Assembly (NCBI RefSeq): GCF_014203095.1
Contig: NZ_JACHIG010000001.1
Location: forward strand, 1,178,001 to 1,242,000
DNA: 64,000 bases
From: Prosthecobacter vanneervenii
GTDB taxonomy: Bacteria > Verrucomicrobiota > Verrucomicrobiia > Verrucomicrobiales > Verrucomicrobiaceae
Reading direction: 5' to 3'
In this document: in pieces, positions 8,214 to 15,969 of the stretch
Position numbering within the stretch: the first letter of the stretch is position 1
Layout of the letters: every line of letters starts with the position of its first letter
Position numbers and translations under genes: made by a program
Notes under the pieces: generated by a model
What the model was told of the DNA's origin: nothing
Databases searched by the model: none
The model's input: the letters and a program-made list of their open reading frames with translations, nothing else

Positions 8214-9131
8214 TCACGGCACTTCTTCACCCGAGCCGGTGTAGTACCAGCCGATGACTCTGCCACCGAGCACCAAGGCCTGAGCTTCAACGGGCTGCAG
8301 TCCGAAGATGGTCTTCACGTTGCACTCAAACCTCACAGCCCAGCCTTGCTTGCCCTGCACCTGAGCAGGCTGCGGGTCATACCAGCGGAGGATGTTCTCG
8401 GGCTTGATCTCAGTGACCTGGCCGCTCTTCATGGCATTGACGAGCAGCGGGTAGGCGCTGGTGGAGTCGCGCAGGGGCTTGCCATCAGTATCCACCATGC
8501 CTGCGGCATTGGCCGCTACAGGGGCGGACTGAGCCTGTGCTTTGCTGGCGGCGAGTTTTTTGAGCTCTTCGCCGCGAACGACCTTCCACTTTTCATAGGA
8601 CTCATTGAGCTGGGCCTTGAGGTCGGTGCCGTCGATGGGGACCTGAGCACGTGCGGGAGAGGTGGCGGTGGGGGCCAGGGTCAGCACACCATTGTCTGCG
8701 CCGATGGCCACGGCCTTTCCGCCTGCGGCCACCTTGCTGCCACCGACGCTCATCTTGAACATGGCGTCCTGCAGCAGCTTCACCTCGCGCGGGAAGGCAG
8801 AGGCGGGGATTTTCATCCAGTTGCTGGTCAGGGCCTCGATGGGCTGAAAGCGGGGATCAGAGGCAGGCTTGGTGACAGCGGCAGGTGCGGGCGCAGGAGC
8901 ACTCTGTGCAGGCTTGGTCATCTCTACGCTGGGTTTGGCGGTCTCCGGCACGGCTGCTTTCTCCACCGGCATGTCGTCAAATTTGGGATTGGCCAGCACG
9001 AGTTTGGGGCCTTTGCTTTCCGGGACATTGAGGCTTTTGAAGATGACTTTCTTGCCCGGAGGGGCTCCAAAGTAGTCATAGGCCGCGAAGGCTCCGCCGA
9101 GAATCAGGATGGTGAAGAAGAGGGATTTCAT
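8214..9131 (-). CDS. Secreted or membrane-anchored hypothetical protein
   Basis: The product has 305 residues counted from the ATG at 9131. A TTG six codons upstream could extend it, but MKSLFFTILILGGAFAAYDYF is the natural start of a signal anchor (written here as a 21-residue region, residues 1-21, hydrophobic at 4-17). An Ala/Pro/Lys-rich linker occupies about 60-95. The C-terminal part ends with 'GWAVRFECNVKTIFG' and 'GGRVIGWYYTGSGEEVP', which look like beta strands. I do not recognise the family. It lies 78 bp upstream of tRNA-Asp on the same strand and is divergent from pdxJ. Confidence 0.7.
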   Translation of the reverse strand: MKSLFFTILILGGAFAAYDYFGAPPGKKVIFKSLNVPESKGPKLVLANPKFDDMPVEKAAVPETAKPSVEMTKPAQSAPAPAPAAVTKPASDPRFQPIEALTSNWMKIPASAFPREVKLLQDAMFKMSVGGSKVAAGGKAVAIGADNGVLTLAPTATSPARAQVPIDGTDLKAQLNESYEKWKVVRGEELKKLAASKAQAQSAPVAANAAGMVDTDGKPLRDSTSAYPLLVNAMKSGQVTEIKPENILRWYDPQPAQVQGKQGWAVRFECNVKTIFGLQPVEAQALVLGGRVIGWYYTGSGEEVP

Positions 9132-9294
9132 GAGGGTGTGGCTAAACAATCATAGGATCACGTGCTAATAGATGATCCACCGATTGAGTACATCAATTTC
9201 TTGGGCGCGCAGTTACATTTTTCCGCTCTTTTTGCGTCAAAACACGTGTTGACCCGAGGCTTGCGGGTGCCGGGGGCTGCGCTAAATAGCACCA

Positions 9295-10050
9295 ATGCCC
9301 CCAACCAACCTGCTTCTTGGAGTCAATATTGACCATGTCGTGACCCTGCGCCAGGCGCGCTACCGTGCCATGCTGGAGTCTCCCAATGCCGAGCCCTACG
9401 TGCTGGCGGCCGCCCAGGTGGCGGAGGAGGCCGGGGCGCACTCGATCACCGTGCATCTGCGGGCGGACCGCCGCCACATCCAGGATGCGGACGTACACCT
9501 GTTGCGCAAGAGCATCCGCACCAAGCTGAACCTGGAGATGGGAAACACGCAGGAGATTCTGAACATCGCGCTGCAGGTGCGCCCGGACTTTGTGTGCATG
9601 GTGCCGGAAAACCGTGAGGAAGTGACGACCGAGGGTGGTCTGGATGTGGCGGGCCAGCGCGAGGCGCTGCGCAGCACCGTGAAGGCGCTGAGCGACAACG
9701 GCACGCGCGTGAGCATGTTCATCGACCCCGATCTGGACCAGGTGCGCGCCAGCGCGGAGATCGGCGCGGCAATGATCGAGCTGCACACGGGCACCTTTGC
9801 CAACCACTTTGGCGCCGCACGCGCCGCCGAGGTGGAGCGCCTGTGCGCCGCCGCAGAGCTGGGCCACGCGCTGGGCCTGCAGATCAATGCAGGACATGGA
9901 CTCAGCACGCAAAACCTGCCCGACCTGTGGGCGGTGCCTCATCTGGCGGAGCTGAACATCGGCCACCACATCGTGTCCCGCTCCGTCTTCATCGGCCTGC
10001 ATGGCGCGGTGCGCGAGATGCTGGCGGTAATGGCCTCCTACAAGAGCTGA
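9295..10050 (+). CDS. pdxJ: Pyridoxine 5'-phosphate synthase
   Basis: PdxJ condenses 1-deoxy-xylulose 5-phosphate with 3-amino-2-oxopropyl phosphate to make pyridoxine 5'-phosphate, the last ring-forming step of the DXP-dependent vitamin B6 pathway. The product has 251 residues, the normal family length. Landmarks are GVNIDHVVTLRQAR (9-22), SITVHLRADRRHIQD (about 50-64), NLEMG, VPENREEVTTEGGLD (about 102-116), VSMFIDPD and the glycine-rich INAGHGLS near 200. It is followed after 9 bp by acpS, the same order as pdxJ-acpS in E. coli and many other bacteria. Confidence 0.97.
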   Translation: MPPTNLLLGVNIDHVVTLRQARYRAMLESPNAEPYVLAAAQVAEEAGAHSITVHLRADRRHIQDADVHLLRKSIRTKLNLEMGNTQEILNIALQVRPDFVCMVPENREEVTTEGGLDVAGQREALRSTVKALSDNGTRVSMFIDPDLDQVRASAEIGAAMIELHTGTFANHFGAARAAEVERLCAAAELGHALGLQINAGHGLSTQNLPDLWAVPHLAELNIGHHIVSRSVFIGLHGAVREMLAVMASYKS

Positions 10051-10059
10051 TTTACCCTT

Positions 10060-10440
10060 ATGAAGGTCACCGGCATCGGCATCGATCTCGTGGAAGTGTC
10101 CCGCATCCGCGAGATGCTGGAGCGGCATGGGCAGCGCTTCAAAGAGCGTACCTTTACCGCAGGAGAAATCGCCTACTGTGACGCCTGTGCCGAGCCCGCC
10201 ATGCACTACGCCGCCCGCTTTGCCGCGAAGGAGGCTGTAGCGAAGGCGCTGGGCACGGGCATCTGGGCGGAAGGGGTGAACTGGACTGACATCGAGGTGG
10301 TACGGGAGGCCAGCGGCAAGCCCGGCATCGTACTGCACGGCGCTGCGAAACAACACGCCGGACAGGCGGGCTGCCTGGTGAGCCTGACGCATACGAAGGA
10401 CCTGGCGATGGCGCAGGTGCTGATGGAGAAGGCGGAATGA
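10060..10440 (+). CDS. acpS: Holo-[acyl-carrier-protein] synthase
   Basis: AcpS transfers 4'-phosphopantetheine from CoA to the serine of acyl carrier protein. The 126-residue length is typical. The metal-binding aspartate is in GIGIDLVEVSRI (D9), and the second acidic ligand is in RFAAKEAVAKALGTG (E about 58). The gene follows pdxJ by 9 bp. Its TGA stop lies within the left arm of a 25-bp inverted repeat (10436-10460). Confidence 0.96.
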   Translation: MKVTGIGIDLVEVSRIREMLERHGQRFKERTFTAGEIAYCDACAEPAMHYAARFAAKEAVAKALGTGIWAEGVNWTDIEVVREASGKPGIVLHGAAKQHAGQAGCLVSLTHTKDLAMAQVLMEKAE

Positions 10441-10592
10441 CGAATGAGTAAGTCCGAATGACTCAATAAGGACGAATGCCAAAATCCGAAACGCGGAGCA
10501 GGCAGCGCTCCCCTCTTGGAAGGCTCTCATGGCTGACATCGTCATTCGTTCTTGGACATTGATTCGTCATTTGGATTTACTCATTCGTCATT
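10436..10592. repeat. Inverted-repeat intergenic element overlapping the acpS stop
   Basis: The left arm at 10436-10460 (aatgacgaatgagtaa...) matches the reverse complement of 10568-10592 at 23 of 25 positions. Smaller 'gacgaatg'/'cattcgtc' copies lie between the arms. Similar 'gacgaatgac' wording recurs upstream of resB at 52969-52987. It resembles the short dispersed tgacgaat repeats seen between genes in related genomes. No gene is visible between acpS and coaD. Confidence 0.6.
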
Positions 10593-10676
10593 CCCCTGCC
10601 TTCTTCTCTCCCGCAATATTCCTTTCCTAGCCCCTCCTTCGCCACTACACTGCTCCCCCTCCCCTTACCTCCCCAC

Positions 10677-11159
10677 ATGCGACGCGCGATTTATCCGGGC
10701 AGCTTTGACCCCATCACCAACGGCCATCTGGATGTGCTGCAGCGTGCTGCGGGCATCTTTGACAAGCTGATCATCGCCGTGGCGCGGGATAATGCGAAGC
10801 AGAGTCTCTTTACCGTGGACGAGCGTGTGGAGCTGATCCGCAATGCGGCGGCGGAGATTCCAGGGATCGAGGTGATGCCCTTTGAGGGGCTGCTGGTGAA
10901 TTTTGCGCGTGAGCACAAGGCCTGCGCGCTGGTGCGCGGTCTGCGCGCCGTGTCTGACTTTGAGTTTGAATTCCAGCTGGCGCTGATGAATCGCAAACTG
11001 GAGCCGAATCTGGAGACGCTCTTCCTCATGCCCCGGGAGGAGTACACCTACATCAGCAGCCGGCTGGTGAAGGAGATCTGCCGCCTGGGCGGGCACATCG
11101 AGCAGTTTGTGCCGCCGAATGTGGTGACGGCGCTGCGCTCCAAGTTTAACCTGGACTGA
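10677..11159 (+). CDS. coaD: Phosphopantetheine adenylyltransferase
   Basis: CoaD adenylates 4'-phosphopantetheine to dephospho-CoA, the penultimate step of CoA synthesis. The 160-residue product has the nucleotidyltransferase motif SFDPITNGHLDV (9-20, the T-x-G-H signature), the substrate-binding 'LVRGLRAVSDFEFEFQLALMN' region around 85-105, and the adenylate-binding 'YTYISSRLVKE' near 122-132. It lies 41 bp before the DUF177 gene and probably shares its transcript. Confidence 0.97.
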   Translation: MRRAIYPGSFDPITNGHLDVLQRAAGIFDKLIIAVARDNAKQSLFTVDERVELIRNAAAEIPGIEVMPFEGLLVNFAREHKACALVRGLRAVSDFEFEFQLALMNRKLEPNLETLFLMPREEYTYISSRLVKEICRLGGHIEQFVPPNVVTALRSKFNLD

Positions 11160-11200
11160 TTTTTCCTCCCCGCGCCCTTTTCCCAGACGTTTTCATTGTC

Positions 11201-11680
11201 ATGCACCATCCTTTTTCCATCGATCTGCGCAGCCTGCCCTCAGACGGCAAGGACATCTCCGGCCAGGAGAAAGCGTCTTTCTTTGCCCTGGACCCCAAGG
11301 ACAGCATTCAGGCGGTTTCCCCGCTGAAGTATGAGCTGCACCTGGAGCGGGACGGGAGCGACCTGCTGATCACAGGACAGGTGGAGGCTACCTTCAGCCT
11401 GGAATGCGGGGCCTGCCTGGAGCGGTTTGAGCACCGGGTGGAGCTGCCGCACTACGCGTCGGAGCTGGAGATTGCAAAGGACTCCACGATCAACTTGACG
11501 GATACGATTCGTGAAGATATCCTGCTAACCCTTCCGAGCTACCCACGCTGCGATGCTGGCAATGTCCATCCTCGTCAGTGTCCCGCCGAAGGCAGGTTTC
11601 AGCAAGTGCCCGAAACAGCACCCGATGAACCTCAGAACGCGGGTCCGGGTGTGTGGGAAGCATTGAACAAGCTTAACTAG
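11201..11680 (+). CDS. DUF177 (YceD-like) protein
   Basis: This 159-residue protein belongs to the YceD/DUF177 family, nearly always encoded directly upstream of rpmF. In E. coli YceD is linked to 23S rRNA metabolism, and plant homologues affect 23S rRNA accumulation. The family signature is the ECGACLERFEHRVELP stretch (about 68-83), with two cysteines, followed by a strongly acidic 'INLTDTIREDILLTLPSYPRC' region. The C-terminal 35 residues are divergent. It is 29 bp before rpmF. Confidence 0.88.
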   Translation: MHHPFSIDLRSLPSDGKDISGQEKASFFALDPKDSIQAVSPLKYELHLERDGSDLLITGQVEATFSLECGACLERFEHRVELPHYASELEIAKDSTINLTDTIREDILLTLPSYPRCDAGNVHPRQCPAEGRFQQVPETAPDEPQNAGPGVWEALNKLN

Positions 11681-11709
11681 ACTAGAACAGACCCCACCCC
11701 CATACTCAC

Positions 11710-11898
11710 ATGGCCAATCCCAAGCGCAGACAATCCAAGAGCCGCCAACGCATGCGTCAAGGCGCAAACCGCTGGAAGGCGCCCACCCTCAAGAGCTGCC
11801 CTGAGTGCGGCACCTCCGTGCCGGGACACGTGGCCTGCCCCTCCTGCGGCTACTACCGCGGCCGTCAGGTGATCAGCAAGGTGGCTGGCGAAAGCTAA
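11710..11898 (+). CDS. rpmF: 50S ribosomal protein L32
   Basis: The 62-residue product starts MANPKRRQSKSRQRMRQG, the canonical L32 start, and carries a four-cysteine zinc ribbon (CPECG at about 35-39 and CPSCG about 13 residues later). L32 is part of the large ribosomal subunit. The full C4 motif indicates the zinc-dependent form. A strong terminator follows 24 bp after the stop. Confidence 0.98.
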   Translation: MANPKRRQSKSRQRMRQGANRWKAPTLKSCPECGTSVPGHVACPSCGYYRGRQVISKVAGES

Positions 11899-11921
11899 TC
11901 CCCTCTCTGTTTCGAATTTTC

Positions 11922-11955
11922 AACCCCGCCGGGTATCGTCCTGGCGGGGTTTTTT
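11922..11955 (+). terminator. Rho-independent terminator after rpmF
   Basis: AACCCCGCC (11922-11930) pairs with GGCGGGGTT (11943-11951), and a run of six T follows at 11950-11955. The loop can pair further (GGG with CCT). Confidence 0.92.
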
Positions 11956-12041
11956 CGTTATCCGAATTCCGCACCAACCCGGGACGCAGATGAGTTAAGC
12001 GTGCGCCCCCTGGGAAAGTGTGCCAAGGGGACGCTCGATTT

Positions 12042-12059
12042 GCAGGCAGGAGTGCCTGC
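12042..12059. terminator. Weak hairpin downstream of the isomerase-like gene
   Basis: GCAGGCA-GGAG-TGCCTGC forms a 7-bp stem 11 bp beyond the stop of the minus-strand gene at 12070. There is no proper T run on either strand, so termination is only possible, not shown. Confidence 0.35.
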
Positions 12060-12069
12060 ATCACCTTAG

Positions 12070-12960
12070 CTACACATCACACACCATCGCCGCGTGGCGG
12101 AGGGCGAGGATGGGATCGCTCCAGGTGGGAATGAACTCGTGGGCCACGAAGTCGTGGTAGCCGATCTCCAGCAGGGCCTGCATGACGGCGGGGTAATTGA
12201 TCTCCTGGTGCTCGTCGAGCTCACAGCGGCCGGGATTTCCTGCAGTGTGGATGTGGCCGATGTAGTCCTTGTGAATGCGGAGGCGGCGGATGACGTCTCC
12301 GTTCATGATGCTGACGTGGTAGATGTCGAAGAGCAGCTTGAAGTTGGGGCTGCCAATCTGCTTGATGAGATCGACGCAAAAATCCACATCATCGCCAAAG
12401 TAGCCGGGGTGGCCCTTCATGGGGTGGGAGCTGTCGCGGGAGTTGAGATGCTCCAGCACGAGGGTGATGCCTTTCTTTTCCGCATGCGGGAGGACGACCT
12501 TCCAGGTGTCGAGGCAGTCCTTGATGGCTTTTTCGCGGTCCATGCCGTCGAACTTCATGCCGGTGAAGGTGATGACTTTTTTGCAGCCGACGTCAGCGGC
12601 CAGGTCGATGCCTTCGGTGAGCTTGGCGATGACTTCATCGCGGAACTTGGGATTGCAGGGGCCGTTGCCGAAGCCGTGGCCTGAGACGAGGGAGATGTCC
12701 AGCCCGAGAGCCTTCACGTCTGGGTAGTATTTCTTGTCGATGCCTTCCATGCCGACGAGGCCGATGTCCTTGCAGTGCTTGGCCAGGACGACGGTGTCCA
12801 TGGGCTTGAAGCACCAGCCCATGACGGTGTGCTTGATGCCGTGGTTTTTGATGACGTAGGCGGGGTCTGCCGCAGCTTTGTCGATGGAAACGGCACCCGC
12901 ACGTGAGGCGGCGGTGGCGGCAAGTGCTGTGGTGAGAAAGTGGCGGCGGTTCATCGACAA
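12070..12960 (-). CDS. Tat-exported sugar phosphate isomerase/hydroxypyruvate isomerase-like protein
   Basis: The product has 296 residues. The N-terminus MSMNRRHFLTTALAATAAS carries a twin-arginine-type signal (NRRHFL). The mature part is a xylose-isomerase-like TIM barrel. The segment 'DYIGHIHTAGNPGRCELDEH' and the following 'EINYPAVMQALLEIGYHDFVAHEF' (about 235-280) match the hydroxypyruvate isomerase (Hyi) group, including its metal-binding Glu and His residues. The family isomerises or epimerises small sugars or keto acids; exported members are abundant in Planctomycetes and Verrucomicrobia, with mostly unknown substrates. It is a single gene 46 bp downstream of mnmE on the same strand. 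Confidence 0.85.
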   Translation of the reverse strand: MSMNRRHFLTTALAATAASRAGAVSIDKAAADPAYVIKNHGIKHTVMGWCFKPMDTVVLAKHCKDIGLVGMEGIDKKYYPDVKALGLDISLVSGHGFGNGPCNPKFRDEVIAKLTEGIDLAADVGCKKVITFTGMKFDGMDREKAIKDCLDTWKVVLPHAEKKGITLVLEHLNSRDSSHPMKGHPGYFGDDVDFCVDLIKQIGSPNFKLLFDIYHVSIMNGDVIRRLRIHKDYIGHIHTAGNPGRCELDEHQEINYPAVMQALLEIGYHDFVAHEFIPTWSDPILALRHAAMVCDV

Positions 12961-13006
12961 AGTTTCAAGTTTAAGGTTGGAATGAAGGAGGAAAACGTCG
13001 GGCGCG

Positions 13007-14353
13007 CTACTTTCCTATGCAGAAGGTGGAAAAGATGACGTCGAGGATGCGCTCCACATCCACCTGGCCGATGACGTCTCCCAGCGCCTGCATGGCTTCG
13101 CGAATCTCCAGGGCGATGAATTCGGGGGCTTCCTGGTGCTCCAGCGCGGCCTTGGCGGCGAGCAGGCGCTCGGCGCAGCGCTCAAAGGCGGCCTGATGGC
13201 GCGCATTGATGGCGATGGGGTGATCTGCTGCGAGCGGTCCGGCGGTGGCGATGACGGCACGAATGGCGTCCCGAAGCGCTTCGACGCCGGTGCCATCGAG
13301 GCAGGAGAGCGGGATGGCGGCGCGCTCGCTGCTCCAGTCGGGGTGGAGGCCGAGATCGCTCTTGTTCAGGATGAGGATGCGGCGGCGGGCCAGCTCGGGA
13401 GAGAGCGTGAGCCTCTGGCTAGCGGGCGGAGGCTGGCTGGCGTCCACCACCTCAATGACGAGGTCGGCACGCTCCAGCTCGCGTTCGGTGCGCTGGATGC
13501 CCACACGCTCGATGTCGTCTCCGGCCTCGCGCAGGCCGGCGGTGTCCACCAGGCGGAGGGGAATGCCGTGGACCTGGATGATTTCCTCGATGGTGTCCCG
13601 GGTAGTGCCAGCGGTGGGGCTGACGATGGCACGCTCAAAGCCTAGAAGGAGATTGAGCAGGCTGCTTTTTCCAACATTGGGTGCGCCGGAGATGACGGTG
13701 CGTGCGCCGTGGCGCAGGATGCGGCCCTGCGCGGAGGTGGCGATGAGCTGGCGTGCGCTGGCCAGCACGGAGTCGATGCGGCGGAGCAGGTCGGCACCGG
13801 TCTCGGGAGAGATGTCTTCTTCCGGGAAATCAATGAAGGCTTCAATGTGGGCCAGCACGGGGATGATCTGCTGCTGCATTGCCGTGGCGGCGCGGCCGAT
13901 GGCACCGCCGAGCTGCTCATTGGCAGCACGCAGGGCCAGCGTGCTCTGGGCGTGGATGACGTCCATGACGGCCTCTGCCTGGGTGAGATCCATCTTGCCG
14001 TTCAAGAAGGCGCGCTGGGTGAACTCCCCCGGCTCCGCCGCGCGGGCTCCGCAGGCCAGCCAGCGCTCCAGCACGCGCTGAGTCACGAGCACGCCGCCGT
14101 GCCCGTGGAATTCGATGACGTCCTCCCCGGTGTAGCTGGCCGGTCCTTTGAAATAGAGCGCGAGCCCGTGGTCGAGCACGCCGCCTGTGGCATCCAGCAC
14201 AGAGACGAGGCAGGCCTGGCGCGGTGCGACCTGAGCGGGGAGCCTCAGCACACGCCGGGCCATGTCCAGCGCCTGAGGGCCGGAGACACGCACCACGCTG
14301 ATGGCGGCCTCGCCGAGCGAGGTGGAGATGGCGGCGATGGTGTCTTGAAGCAT
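13007..14353 (-). CDS. mnmE: tRNA modification GTPase MnmE
   Basis: With MnmG, MnmE installs the carboxymethylaminomethyl group on U34 of certain tRNAs. The 448-residue product has the N-terminal formyl-tetrahydrofolate-binding domain beginning 'DTIAAIST...GEAAISVVRVSG' and the 'GPASYTGEDVIEFHGHGG' motif (about 70-87). The inserted Ras-like G domain has G1 GAPNVGKSS near 222, G2/G3 'GTTRD' and DTAGLR, and G4 NKSD. The protein ends FCIGK, the conserved C-x-GK tail needed for modification. Confidence 0.97.
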   Translation of the reverse strand: MLQDTIAAISTSLGEAAISVVRVSGPQALDMARRVLRLPAQVAPRQACLVSVLDATGGVLDHGLALYFKGPASYTGEDVIEFHGHGGVLVTQRVLERWLACGARAAEPGEFTQRAFLNGKMDLTQAEAVMDVIHAQSTLALRAANEQLGGAIGRAATAMQQQIIPVLAHIEAFIDFPEEDISPETGADLLRRIDSVLASARQLIATSAQGRILRHGARTVISGAPNVGKSSLLNLLLGFERAIVSPTAGTTRDTIEEIIQVHGIPLRLVDTAGLREAGDDIERVGIQRTERELERADLVIEVVDASQPPPASQRLTLSPELARRRILILNKSDLGLHPDWSSERAAIPLSCLDGTGVEALRDAIRAVIATAGPLAADHPIAINARHQAAFERCAERLLAAKAALEHQEAPEFIALEIREAMQALGDVIGQVDVERILDVIFSTFCIGK

Positions 14354-14553
14354 GGGATGGGAAACGCGGCCTGAAGTTCAAGAGGTGATCGCAGAAGATG
14401 CAACAAAAGAGTTCTTCGGCGTAGAAGTCTTGCTCCACGAAAAGCAAACGCTTATGCTCGATGATTTTCTAACCTGATCGCCCCCCTCCGCGTATGCTTG
14501 AGCCAGCCATCCAATACACTCCCATGGGACCGTTTGTGCCACGGAGTGTGTCT

Positions 14554-15969
14554 ATGACGGAAATGCTCTGCTACTTTGCGGGGGCGCTGGTGGTTTCGGC
14601 ACTGGGCGTGTGGTGGATCATCTGGCGCGGCGGACGGATCGGGCTGGATGAGCCGGACACACGGCGTAAGATGCATGCAAAGCCGATCCCACGGCTGGGC
14701 GGCGCGCCGATTTTCCTGGCGGTGGGTCTGGCATGCCTGGTGGCGGGCTACATCGGCGGGCTGGGCTGGACGCGCTGGCTGCCGGTGGCGATCTGCAATG
14801 CGCTGATTTTCAGCGTAGGGTTTGTGGATGACCTGAAGCCCCTGGGCGCCAGGGTGAAGCTGGTGGGGCAGATCGGGACGGCGCTGATCCTCTACTCGCT
14901 GGGGGTGTCCATCGACATCCTGAGCAATCCCTTTGGCGAAGGCGCTGTCAATCTGGGCTGGTGGAGCCTGCCGCTGACGCTGCTGTGGCTGGTGAGCATC
15001 CCGAACATTGTGAACCTGATCGACGGCATGGACGGGCTGGCGGGTGGTTTTGGCCTGTTCCTGTGCCTGACGCTGGCCTTTCTGGGGTACTACAGCGGGC
15101 AGCCGGATGTGCTGGTGGTGTCTCTGGCCATGGCGGGTGCGCTGGGAGGTTTCCTGATTTTCAATCTGCCTCCGGCCAAGATTTTCCTGGGAGACGGCGG
15201 GGCGTACTTCATCGGCTTTTTCATCGCTTCGGTGTCCCTCTTCACGTCGAACAAGGGGTCGATCATCGGCGCGCTGCTGGTGATCATTGTGGCGCTGGGA
15301 GTGCCGATCCTGGACACTTTCTTTGCCATCATGCGCCGGGCGGTGCGCGGGGTGTCCATCTTCAATGCGGATGCGGAGCACATCCACCACCGGCTGATCC
15401 TGCTGGGCTACACCAAAGGCGGTGCGCTGGCCACCATGTATGCGGTGTGCGTGGTGCTGAGCCTCGTGGGGATGAGCATCCTCATGACGAAGGGGATGGC
15501 GCTGCCGATCGTGGGCGCGTTTTTGTTTCTGCTGGCGCTGGGGGCGGCGAAGTACCTGGGATACGTGCGCAGCTGGTCAAACTTCCGTGCGCAGTTCGTG
15601 CGCACCATGGAGCGGCGGAGGCAGCGGGAGTTTTTCCGTGCGTATGGCCGGGTGCTGGATTTTGAAGTGGAACGCTGTGATGATTTTCAGAGCTTTGACA
15701 CTTTGTTCAAACACGGGCTCAAGCGCATGGGACTGAGCCTGCATGCACGCGCGGACAGCGTGCCAGAGCTGCTGTCCCTGAGCGGGGGGACGAAATTCAC
15801 GGTGCACCGCACCGACGACCATACCGACCTGAATGAATGGCATCTGCGCCTGGATGTGCTGCTGCCTGCGCTGGAACGCTGCCGTGAAAAATGGCAGCTC
15901 CTGCCTTCAGGTGCAGAGGTCATCACCACACCCGAAGCCCCTCTCCCCCCGACCGCACTCACGGCATGA
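14554..15969 (+). CDS. WecA/MraY-family polyprenyl-phosphate sugar-1-phosphate transferase with soluble C-terminal extension
   Basis: The enzyme class moves a sugar-1-phosphate (commonly GlcNAc-1-P) from a UDP-sugar to undecaprenyl phosphate, starting assembly of O-antigen or exopolysaccharide. Motifs: 'DEPDTRRKMHAKPIPRLGG', VDDLKPLGARVKLVGQ, NLIDGMDGLAGG, KIFLGDGGAYFIGF and the loop HIHHRLILLGY, over about ten membrane segments. I chose the ATG at 14554 because a GGAG lies 7 bp upstream and the first helix follows at once; upstream ATGs at 14494 and 14524 are possible. About 130 residues after the last helix form a hydrophilic domain absent from WecA. The TGA overlaps the ATG of the next gene (ATGA), indicating translational coupling. 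Confidence 0.9.
   Translation: MTEMLCYFAGALVVSALGVWWIIWRGGRIGLDEPDTRRKMHAKPIPRLGGAPIFLAVGLACLVAGYIGGLGWTRWLPVAICNALIFSVGFVDDLKPLGARVKLVGQIGTALILYSLGVSIDILSNPFGEGAVNLGWWSLPLTLLWLVSIPNIVNLIDGMDGLAGGFGLFLCLTLAFLGYYSGQPDVLVVSLAMAGALGGFLIFNLPPAKIFLGDGGAYFIGFFIASVSLFTSNKGSIIGALLVIIVALGVPILDTFFAIMRRAVRGVSIFNADAEHIHHRLILLGYTKGGALATMYAVCVVLSLVGMSILMTKGMALPIVGAFLFLLALGAAKYLGYVRSWSNFRAQFVRTMERRRQREFFRAYGRVLDFEVERCDDFQSFDTLFKHGLKRMGLSLHARADSVPELLSLSGGTKFTVHRTDDHTDLNEWHLRLDVLLPALERCREKWQLLPSGAEVITTPEAPLPPTALTA

Noticed and set aside
8058-9155. A 365-codon plus-strand frame over the tRNA and the secreted hypothetical
   Set aside because: It runs through a tRNA on the other strand and is compositionally odd.
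9249-9288. TTGACC and TAAATA as a promoter for pdxJ
   Set aside because: The spacing is 28 bp, too long for a sigma-70-type promoter.
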